16,187 nt of DNA from an uncultured Granulicatella sp. Its GTDB lineage: Bacteria > Bacillota > Bacilli > Lactobacillales > Aerococcaceae. Both the position numbers and the translations under genes were made by a program. The notes under the pieces were generated by a model, which was not told the origin of the DNA, ran no database searches, and saw only the letters and a program-made list of their open reading frames with translations. The stretch lies in the NCBI RefSeq assembly GCF_938030755.1, contig NZ_CALHIF010000005.1, positions 1 to 16,187 on the forward strand, in the 5' to 3' direction. Shown here piece by piece: positions 7,335 to 13,665 of this stretch (its first letter is position 1; every line of letters starts with the position of its first letter).

Positions 7335-8768
7335 ATGAAGATACTATGGGGCGGAGCAACAGCAGCTAGTCAATATGAGGGCGGATTTACTCCGGCAAAA
7401 GGTCTAGATACACAAGATTGTAGACCTTATTTACCTCGTACTTCGAATGCCACAGAAGAAACACGATTATTAACAAAAGAAAAAATAGAAGAAGCTAAAA
7501 ATAAAGCCTCTAAACAATACTATCCTTTTAGAAATGGAACAAAAGGGTTTGAACATCTAGAAGAGGATATAGAATATTTAGCCGAATTAGGGTTAGACTT
7601 ATATAGATTTTCGATTAGCTGGTCAAGACTTTTTCCTAAAGGAATCGAAGAAGAACCTTCCCAAGAAGGAGTTGCCTATTATGATAAAGTGTTCCAGTTG
7701 TTAGCAGAGAAAAAAATCAAGATTTTTCTAACATTAAACCACTATGCGATGCCTATTTATTTAGTAGAGCAATATGGAGGATGGAAAGGAAGAGAATGTA
7801 TTGATCATTTTCTTCATTTCGCAACCTTCGTATTTGAGAGGTGGGGACATTTAGTCGAATATTGGCTACCATTTAATGAAATCAACGCAGGGTATTTTAG
7901 TCCTTATAATGGGGTTGGTTTATTAAAAGGAGAGAATGGATATCAACTGTCCGATGTATTCCAGGCGTTACATCATCAGTTTGTAGCCAGTGCCAAAACC
8001 ATCCAGCTAGCCAGAAAGATGAACTTACCAGGTCGTTTTGGTTCCATGATTGCTTGCTTCTGCTATTATCCGTTAACGAGTAAACCTGAGGATAATTTGA
8101 AATTGGTGTTTGAAGAACAAATGAATCAGTGGTACTGCATGGATATTTTATCAAAAGGTGAGTATCCCTATTACGCAGAAACATTTTTCAAAAACAAAAA
8201 TATAGATCTACAAATTACAGAAGAAGATAGAAAATTATTAAAAGAAAATACATGTGATTTTGTATCTATTTCGTTTTATACTTCCTCAGTAATTACCGTA
8301 GATGAAGCAGATAAAACTGCTGGGAACTTAGTGGTGTCTACTAAAAATCCATATTTGAAAGCAAGTGAATGGGGTTGGCAAATAGATCCTGTAGGATTAA
8401 GAACATCCCTTCACCGGGTTTATGAACGATATGGTAAACCTGTTATTGTGTCTGAAAATGGGTTAGGCGCGCGCGACGTATTAACGGAAAATTATCAAAT
8501 TCATGATGATTATCGCATTGAGTATATGAAATCGTATTACGAGCAAGCTCAATTAGCGCTTGAGGATGGAGTACCTCTTGAAGCGTTTATTGCTTGGGGG
8601 ATTGTGGATATTGTTTCAGCAGGTAGTTGTGAAATGGATAAACGTTATGGCGTGATATATGTGGATGCGGACAATCACGGAAATGGTAGCTATGCAAGAT
8701 ATAAAAAAGATAGTTTCTATTGGTATAAAGAGTTCATTAAGAATTACAAAAAAGAAAATAGTAATTAA
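7335..8768 (+). CDS. GH1 6-phospho-beta-glycosidase
   Basis: This 477-aa family 1 glycoside hydrolase hydrolyses 6-phospho-beta-glycosides delivered by the PTS. The N-terminus KILWGGATAASQYEG is typical. The acid/base Glu182 is in FNEIN and the nucleophile Glu374 is in VSENG. The C-terminal signature SCEMDKRYGVIYV, with Lys-Arg-Tyr, is the 6-phosphate-binding loop of the phospho-glycosidase branch. I chose ATG 7335 over ATG 7323 because GGAG lies 6 nt before it and family members start at this Met. The Asn before the acid/base Glu is the residue that contacts the sugar 2-OH in ordinary GH1 enzymes, so activity on an N-acetylated -1 sugar is not assured; a glucose-type -1 sugar is equally possible. 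It is probably cotranscribed with mupG1, 17 nt downstream. Confidence 0.9.
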   Translation: MKILWGGATAASQYEGGFTPAKGLDTQDCRPYLPRTSNATEETRLLTKEKIEEAKNKASKQYYPFRNGTKGFEHLEEDIEYLAELGLDLYRFSISWSRLFPKGIEEEPSQEGVAYYDKVFQLLAEKKIKIFLTLNHYAMPIYLVEQYGGWKGRECIDHFLHFATFVFERWGHLVEYWLPFNEINAGYFSPYNGVGLLKGENGYQLSDVFQALHHQFVASAKTIQLARKMNLPGRFGSMIACFCYYPLTSKPEDNLKLVFEEQMNQWYCMDILSKGEYPYYAETFFKNKNIDLQITEEDRKLLKENTCDFVSISFYTSSVITVDEADKTAGNLVVSTKNPYLKASEWGWQIDPVGLRTSLHRVYERYGKPVIVSENGLGARDVLTENYQIHDDYRIEYMKSYYEQAQLALEDGVPLEAFIAWGIVDIVSAGSCEMDKRYGVIYVDADNHGNGSYARYKKDSFYWYKEFIKNYKKENSN

Positions 8769-8862
8769 CTGTAGAGTGTATGATTATAAAGAATAAGGAA
8801 TAAAGTTCGTAGTATCTAGAAGATGACCATAAAAACAAAAAGTATTAAAGAGAGTGTGTATC

Positions 8863-9708
8863 ATGAGTGTGTTGTATAAAATTAAAAGCTCAATGAGTGC
8901 TTTTACAGAAACCGATCGTTCGATTGCAGAGTTTGTTTTTGCCAATAGACAAGTTGTTCTAGAGTCTAATGCCAAAGAATTAGGTGACATGACGAAAACA
9001 TCAGCAGCCGCATGGGTACGATTCTCTAAAAAGATGGGGTATAAAGGCTTACCTGCATTTAAAGTAGCTCTTGCCAAAGAAACTCAATTGTATACAAACG
9101 AAGATGATATTGAAACCTTTTTAAACCCTCAAGATTCCTTAATGGGATTGCTTCAAAAAACGGAAAATATGTTAACACAAAATATAAGAGAAACTTTTTC
9201 TTTACTCGATTATCATGCACTAGAAAAAGCTATCGAGTTTATCCATGAAGCTAGAACTGTCTTCTTGTTAGGTGTAGGAGGAAGCAGTATTGTTTGTTTG
9301 GATTTCTATCATAAAATGACTCGCATTCACCAAAATATCATGTACGATCGAGACTTGCATACTTTAATGCCTCGTATTGCGCAGTTAGATAAGAACGATG
9401 TTGTTATTGTGATTAGTTATAATGGTGAAACGGAATCGGTTAATTCCATTGCAAAAGTTGCTAAAACAATGGGAGCCAGAATTGTTGGAGTGACAAAGTA
9501 TAATCTAAAATCAACACTTTCGACATTATCAGATATTCGACTGTTTGTTCCTGTAGAAGAAAAAGAGATTCGCTTAGGATCGATTACTTCTAGGAACAGT
9601 TTATTAACGATTACAGATTTATTGTATTACGGAATTGCAAAGACAGATTTTAATGTGACGAAAGAGTTGTTGGTTCGAACAAGACAATTTATTAAGGAGG
9701 TTCAATAA
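8863..9708 (+). CDS. RpiR-family transcriptional regulator, third in the window
   Basis: This 281-aa regulator has an N-terminal HTH domain (about 1-75; AKELGDMTKTSAAAWVRFSKKMGY) and a SIS domain (about 115-245, containing LLGVGGSSIVCLDFYHKM and ISYNGETES). ATG 8863 is preferred over GTG 8854 because AAAGAGAG precedes it. It is clearly less similar to MurR1 and MurR2 than they are to each other, so it probably senses a different sugar phosphate, for example the disaccharide phosphate or a product of the GH1 step. The 94-nt gap after the GH1 gene holds no clear promoter or terminator, so it may be read through from the operon. Its stop overlaps the anmK start (TAATG), so the two are translationally coupled. 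Confidence 0.87.
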   Translation: MSVLYKIKSSMSAFTETDRSIAEFVFANRQVVLESNAKELGDMTKTSAAAWVRFSKKMGYKGLPAFKVALAKETQLYTNEDDIETFLNPQDSLMGLLQKTENMLTQNIRETFSLLDYHALEKAIEFIHEARTVFLLGVGGSSIVCLDFYHKMTRIHQNIMYDRDLHTLMPRIAQLDKNDVVIVISYNGETESVNSIAKVAKTMGARIVGVTKYNLKSTLSTLSDIRLFVPVEEKEIRLGSITSRNSLLTITDLLYYGIAKTDFNVTKELLVRTRQFIKEVQ

Positions 9709-10850
9709 TGCTTGCAGTAGGCTTAATGTCTGGAACGTCCTTAGATGGTGTGGATACCGTTCTTTGTGAAATAAGCGGTCAAGATGAGTCCACTAGAGTA
9801 AAACAATTATATTTTAAAACATATGATATCCCAGAAAGTGTAAGAACAAAAATAAGAAAATGCTGTAGCAGAGAATTAATTCCGGTAGATTTAATTTGTT
9901 CGTTGAATTTTGAATTGGGATATCTTTTCGCAGATGCAGTAAAGAGCCTATGTCAAGATGCAAATGTGAAGTTGGAAGATCTTTCTTTCATAGCAAGTCA
10001 TGGACAAACGATTTTCCATATTCCAAAAGCCTATGACGATTATGTGCCTAGTACCTTACAAATTGGAGAGGCAGCGATTATTGCGAATGAATGCAAAACT
10101 AAAGTTATTTCCAATTTTAGAGTCATGGATATGGCTGTCGGTGGTGAAGGGGCCCCATTAGTACCTTATAGTGAGACTTTATTATACAGTGAAGAAGATC
10201 AGGCGGTTGCTTTGCAAAATATTGGAGGCATTGGAAATGTAACTGTTCTTCCCAAAAAAGGGGACACTAAAAAAGTCATCGCTTTTGATACAGGACCAGG
10301 AAATATGATGATTGACGAAGCCGTACGAACTTTTTACGGCAAAAAATATGATACGGATGGCTATTATGCACGACAAGGAAATCTGATTCCATCGTTAGCA
10401 GAAGAATTAAAGGAACATCCTTATTTCAATTTGGAGATTCCAAAAACAACGGGTAGAGAGATGTTCGGAGAGCATTTTACTAAATCTATTCTTGAAAAAT
10501 ATCATTTCTGTGACCCAAATGATTTGATTCATACATTTACCTGGTTTACTGCCTACGCGATTGCCTATCATTATAAAAAATATTTAATTTCTGAATATGG
10601 TTTAAAGAAATGCATTATTGGTGGTGGCGGAGCCTATAATTCTTATTTACTAGAACTTATCAGAAATGAGATGCCGGAAGTAACGGTAATGACACAGGAA
10701 GAGCATGGTTTTTCTTCTGAAGCAAAAGAGGCTTTAGCGTTTGTGATTCTTGGGAATCAGACTTACCATAGAAGACCTTCTAATGTTCCTTCTGCAACTG
10801 GAGCGAAGAAGAGTGTTATTTTAGGGCAAATCACGTACCCTACTCTATAA
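9708..10850 (+). CDS. anmK: anhydro-N-acetylmuramic acid kinase
   Basis: This 380-aa enzyme, close to E. coli AnmK in length (369 aa), cleaves the 1,6-anhydro ring of anhydro-MurNAc and phosphorylates it to MurNAc-6P using ATP. Visible hallmarks are the phosphate loop GLMSGTSLDG (5-14), SHGQT (98-102), RVMDMAVGGEGAPLVP (138-153), NIGGIGN (171-177), and FDTGPGNMMID (193-203), whose Asp194 corresponds to the catalytic Asp182 described for E. coli. GGGGAYN follows near the C-terminus. AAGGAGG precedes the start, which overlaps the stop of the RpiR gene. Its product feeds MurQ. It is the last gene of the plus-strand operon and a strong hairpin follows 2 nt after the stop. Anhydro sugars come from lytic transglycosylases, so its presence says something about the muropeptides used. 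Confidence 0.94.
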   Translation: MLAVGLMSGTSLDGVDTVLCEISGQDESTRVKQLYFKTYDIPESVRTKIRKCCSRELIPVDLICSLNFELGYLFADAVKSLCQDANVKLEDLSFIASHGQTIFHIPKAYDDYVPSTLQIGEAAIIANECKTKVISNFRVMDMAVGGEGAPLVPYSETLLYSEEDQAVALQNIGGIGNVTVLPKKGDTKKVIAFDTGPGNMMIDEAVRTFYGKKYDTDGYYARQGNLIPSLAEELKEHPYFNLEIPKTTGREMFGEHFTKSILEKYHFCDPNDLIHTFTWFTAYAIAYHYKKYLISEYGLKKCIIGGGGAYNSYLLELIRNEMPEVTVMTQEEHGFSSEAKEALAFVILGNQTYHRRPSNVPSATGAKKSVILGQITYPTL

Positions 10851-10852
10851 AT

Positions 10853-10902
10853 AAAAAACGATTGTGAAGGTGAGAGAAATCTCACCTTCACAATCGTTTT
10901 TT
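10853..10902. terminator. strong bidirectional Rho-independent terminator
   Basis: A perfect 23-bp inverted repeat (10853-10875 with 10880-10902) closes a GAAA loop, of the GNRA tetraloop type. The outer six pairs are A-T, giving a T-run on either strand. It separates the convergent anmK (stop 10850) and the kinase gene (stop 10905) and almost abuts both stop codons. Confidence 0.93.
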
Positions 10903-10904
10903 GT

Positions 10905-11756
10905 TTACAAATAGAACACACTCTCGGTAGCAGGACGAGAAGGAATTATTTGGAGTTCTTTATGATAGGTGTGCAATACTGAAATACAACTGTTGAGGAT
11001 AGGCACATTGTTTTTGATGACGCTTCCCTCGAAAGCAACTGGAATAATGCTGTCATTATTGCAAGATAATAAAGTATTTGCAATATCTTTTCCAGCCTGC
11101 TCCGCAAGGGTATGTAAAAAGTAATTGCCATCAAAAGTAGAACAGAAGGTGGCGAGTTTTGCGACTTCTGTTTTAGGTTTTGAGTACACAGTTTGTATAA
11201 TGGAAGTTCGGTCAGGGAATCGCTCTTCTAGAGTGGGAATCAGTTCGTTAAAGTCTAAAGGAGATTCTGCAAAATCAAGATAATGAATATAGGCAGTTAA
11301 AATTTTCTTACCAATCCAATAGCCGCTACCTTCATCCCCTAAAATATGCCCCCAACCGCCTTTTTGAATAAACTCTCCATTCTTTCGTGAAAGAAGAGAA
11401 GAACCCGTTCCGGCAATGAATAAATTTCCATCCTGATTCTCAAAAGTTGCGATATGACTCATTTTTAAATCGGAATCTACGATAAATTTGCAAGAAATTT
11501 TTTCTCTAAAAGCGCAGGTCAGCTCTTGAATTACTGTACCTGCTCCAGCCATTCCAATCGATATTATCGAAATATCCACGTAGTCGAGCTTGTTTTGAGA
11601 GAGTAAGTATTCAATGACTTGCAAAACATTAGATACAGCGAGTTCAAAGTTCACAATGGGATTACCCATCTCTCCAATTAATTCATCAATGATTTTATTA
11701 TCTTTATATAACACACCTTTGGTTTTTGTTCCTCCAGCATCTATGCCAATTTTCAT
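10905..11756 (-). CDS. BadF/BadG-type amino-sugar kinase (MurK/NagK-like)
   Basis: This 283-aa kinase has an ASKHA (actin/hexokinase) fold of the BadF/BadG/BcrA/D type. Phosphate-1 loop: IDAGGTKTKG from residue 5. Phosphate-2 region: GTGSS (116-120), followed by the family motif GGWGHILGDEGSGYWIG (133-149). A candidate catalytic Asp is in VDSD near residue 96. The start at 11756 follows AGAGGA at about 9 nt; the 15 upstream in-frame codons lack a site. The C. acetobutylicum MurK of this family phosphorylates both MurNAc and GlcNAc at O6. Here it lies 57 nt downstream of murR2 on the same strand, so the two form an operon divergent from murQ2-murP-mupG2. Its likely job is to phosphorylate GlcNAc freed by MupG, or MurNAc freed by the GH1 enzyme. 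Which substrate is preferred cannot be read from the sequence. Confidence 0.85.
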   Translation of the reverse strand: MKIGIDAGGTKTKGVLYKDNKIIDELIGEMGNPIVNFELAVSNVLQVIEYLLSQNKLDYVDISIISIGMAGAGTVIQELTCAFREKISCKFIVDSDLKMSHIATFENQDGNLFIAGTGSSLLSRKNGEFIQKGGWGHILGDEGSGYWIGKKILTAYIHYLDFAESPLDFNELIPTLEERFPDRTSIIQTVYSKPKTEVAKLATFCSTFDGNYFLHTLAEQAGKDIANTLLSCNNDSIIPVAFEGSVIKNNVPILNSCISVLHTYHKELQIIPSRPATESVFYL

Positions 11757-11813
11757 AATAATGGTCCTCTCAAGTTTTATCTGTCTAGTCAATGTGGGCA
11801 TTTTTAGGGACGT

Positions 11814-12617
11814 TTACTTCCGTAATTGGTGAGTAAATTTATAACTGGTTTCTAAAATATCGTTTTGAAGACTATCTTCCTTTTGAAGAAGCCCTAAATA
11901 GAGTAAGTCCACTAAAAATAATGAATCGTTTCGGCTAGTGATAGCGGCAGAACGAATCGTATTTTCGTGTCGGGGTATTTTTAAGCAATAAGTACTTAAA
12001 GAATCTAATTGTGTATTTCCAAGTCCTGTTATAGAAACTGTTGGAATCCCACGTTCTTTGCCAATCACAAACGCGGTACCAACTTCTTTTGTTTTTGCAG
12101 AGTAACTCACACCGATGATAAGGTCTTCTTTAGTGGCACTACTAAGGCTTGCGAGTTGAGTATGGGAGTCAGTATGATAGATAATATTTTTCCCAATTCT
12201 ACTTAGTTTAAAATATAAATCATTACAGACCATTCCAGAAGCCCCCACGCCAAATGCATATATTTTTTCTGCATCTTTCATCAGACGAATGACATGGTCT
12301 AACACCGAGTCGTCGACAAGTTCTAAAGTCATTTCATAGGAACGAGTCACGGTGCTAAAAAGTTTTGATTGAATGGTTTTAATAGAGTCGTCTTTTTCGA
12401 TTTGTTCGTCAATGGTTTTAGTATTTTTCTGAGCGAGATGTACTTTAAACCGTGAATATGAGCGGTAGCCAATTTTCTTAATAAACTTACTAATGGCTGA
12501 CGGGGAAACACCAATTTGTTCAGATAAGGTATGAATGCTAGATGAGAGTACGGTATCTGAATGTTGTGCAATGAACGATTCGATTTTTTTGTCTGTAGCT
12601 GTTAAATAGTTCTTCAT
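11814..12617 (-). CDS. murR: MurR-like RpiR-family transcriptional regulator (module 2)
   Basis: This 267-aa RpiR regulator aligns without gaps over its whole length with the murR1 product. The HTH stretch differs by only two residues over the recognition region (GVSPSAISKFIKKIGYRSY against GVSPSSISKYIKKIGYRSY), and by eye roughly four of five residues are identical overall. The start at 12617 follows GGGAGA. The SIS domain (about 115-240) should bind MurNAc-6P, the known effector of MurR-type repressors. It is divergent from murQ2 and followed on its own strand by the kinase gene. The high conservation against the more diverged MurQ pair suggests either a recent regulator duplication or selection or gene conversion keeping DNA specificity shared. 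Confidence 0.88.
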   Translation of the reverse strand: MKNYLTATDKKIESFIAQHSDTVLSSSIHTLSEQIGVSPSAISKFIKKIGYRSYSRFKVHLAQKNTKTIDEQIEKDDSIKTIQSKLFSTVTRSYEMTLELVDDSVLDHVIRLMKDAEKIYAFGVGASGMVCNDLYFKLSRIGKNIIYHTDSHTQLASLSSATKEDLIIGVSYSAKTKEVGTAFVIGKERGIPTVSITGLGNTQLDSLSTYCLKIPRHENTIRSAAITSRNDSLFLVDLLYLGLLQKEDSLQNDILETSYKFTHQLRK

Positions 12618-12634
12618 ACAATCTCCCGCTCTCT

Positions 12635-12650
12635 GAAACTTTATTTCCAA
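12635..12650. promoter_or_regulatory. candidate MurR operator, site A of divergon 2
   Basis: GAAACTTTATTTCCAA shares the GAAA-N5-TTTCCAA pattern with 2738-2753. It lies the same 17 nt from its murR start codon and the same 4 nt from the minus-strand TATAAT. Function is inferred from position and conservation between the two divergons. Confidence 0.5.
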
Positions 12651-12654
12651 TTCA

Positions 12655-12683
12655 ATTATATAGTATTGAAATAAAATTTACAA
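12655..12683 (-). promoter_or_regulatory. murR2 promoter
   Basis: On the minus strand TTGTAA (plus 12678-12683) and TATAAT (12655-12660) are separated by exactly 17 bp. It interleaves with the murQ2 promoter on the other strand: each -35 box lies inside the other's spacer. It would transcribe murR2 and the kinase gene. Confidence 0.68.
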
Positions 12684-12694
12684 CGATGTATAAT
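12666..12694 (+). promoter_or_regulatory. murQ2 promoter
   Basis: TTGAAA (12666-12671), a 17-bp spacer and a perfect TATAAT (12689-12694) form a strong sigma-A type promoter. Transcription should begin near 12701, at the cre-like site, leaving a leader of roughly 55 nt before the murQ2 ATG. Confidence 0.75.
12668..12683. promoter_or_regulatory. candidate MurR operator, site B of divergon 2
   Basis: GAAATAAAATTTACAA fits GAAA-N5-TTTCCAA with one change and lies 33 bp (about three helical turns) from site A. With site A it also forms a long inverted repeat (12636-12647 with 12668-12679, 11 of 12 positions pairing). It covers most of the murQ2 -35 box and the murR2 -35 box. Confidence 0.45.
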
Positions 12695-12701
12695 AACTTT
12701 T

Positions 12702-12715
12702 AGAAAACGATTTCA
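12702..12715 (+). promoter_or_regulatory. cre-like site at the murQ2 transcription start
   Basis: AGAAAACGATTTCA matches TGWAARCGYTWNCW at 12 of 14 positions by eye and retains the central CG. It begins 7 nt after the -10 box, a position where CcpA would block initiation or elongation. This fits carbon catabolite repression of amino-sugar use, as inference. Confidence 0.55.
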
Positions 12716-12755
12716 ATTCTGATTTTAGTGGAATTTTAAGGAGGAGGTGGAGAAA

Positions 12756-13661
12756 ATGGATGACATTTCCAAGTTGATGACAGAACAAGTAAATGACAGA
12801 AGTGTGGATATTGAAACACAATCGATCGGTCAGATTTTACATTATATAAATGATGAGAATAGGACCGTTACAGATGCGATTGAACGATGCATTTCTTCGA
12901 TTGAAAAAGTAACTGAAGCAGTCGTACAAGCGTTTGAGAAAGGAGGTCGATTGATTTATCTTGGTGCGGGAACTTCTGGAAGACTCGGTGTTTTGGATGC
13001 AAGTGAGTGTCCACCAACCTTTGGTGTTTCACCGGATATGGTAGTTGGCGTTATAGCAGGTGGAGATTATGCTCTTCGTCATGCAATAGAAGGAGCTGAA
13101 GATGATGAAACCATTGCGCAAGAACAGTTGAAAGAGCTTGGTCTAGTCAAAGAAGATGTCGTCGTTGGAATTAGTGCAAGTGGGCGAACACCATATGTTG
13201 TGGCAGGATTAAGCTACGCAAAAGAGGTGGGGTGTTATACGGGAGCAATTTCCAATTCTCCTAATGCCGTGATTTCCAAGGTAGCTGATATCGGTATTGA
13301 GGCCATTACTGGTCCAGAAGTAGTCACAGGATCGACTCGAATGAAGGCAGGAACTGCTCAAAAACTCATTCTAAATATGATTACTACAGCTGCAATGATT
13401 CGAGTAGGAAAGATTTTTAAAGGATATATGGTAGATGTACAGCCAACAAATCAAAAGTTGAAACAACGAGCAACCAATATTCTAGCTAAGGTAACTAACT
13501 TGTCCCAAGAGGAAGCCAGAAAGGTTCTTGAGGACAATCATTTTGATTTAAAAGTGGCTATTATTTCTCAATTACATCATATTTCAGCAGAAGAAGCAGA
13601 ACAATTGCTTCGAGAGAATCAAATGAATATTGTTAAAGTAATGCAAAATAAGGAGGCTTAA
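12756..13661 (+). CDS. murQ: N-acetylmuramic acid 6-phosphate etherase (module 2)
   Basis: This 301-aa MurQ carries the family signatures LGAGTSGRLGVLDASECPPT (69-88) and GSTRMKAGTAQKLILNM in its SIS domain, plus a C-terminal UBA-like segment with the EEARKVLEDN and EEAEQLLREN helices. Glu84 and Glu115 occupy the catalytic positions known from E. coli MurQ (83 and 114). ATG 12756 is preferred over GTG 12747, which lies inside the purine-rich ribosome binding site GGAGGAGGTGG. The N-terminal MTEQVNDRSVDIETQS is closer to typical MurQ proteins than the murQ1 N-terminus, so this may be the ancestral copy (inference). It is the first gene of murQ2-murP-mupG2 and lies 4 nt before murP, which has its own AAGGAGG. 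Confidence 0.94.
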   Translation: MDDISKLMTEQVNDRSVDIETQSIGQILHYINDENRTVTDAIERCISSIEKVTEAVVQAFEKGGRLIYLGAGTSGRLGVLDASECPPTFGVSPDMVVGVIAGGDYALRHAIEGAEDDETIAQEQLKELGLVKEDVVVGISASGRTPYVVAGLSYAKEVGCYTGAISNSPNAVISKVADIGIEAITGPEVVTGSTRMKAGTAQKLILNMITTAAMIRVGKIFKGYMVDVQPTNQKLKQRATNILAKVTNLSQEEARKVLEDNHFDLKVAIISQLHHISAEEAEQLLRENQMNIVKVMQNKEA

Positions 13662-13665
13662 TAAA

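Noticed and set aside
8465..8476. GCGCGCGC run in the GH1 gene
   Set aside because: It encodes the conserved region after the nucleophile (GLGARD) and needs no other explanation.
8769..8862. Promoter before the third RpiR gene (TATGAT near 8779)
   Set aside because: No acceptable -35 hexamer at the right distance; readthrough from upstream is as likely.
12347..12571. Minus-strand open frame overlapping murR2 in another frame
   Set aside because: It overlaps the well-conserved HTH coding part of murR2 and shows no recognisable protein features.
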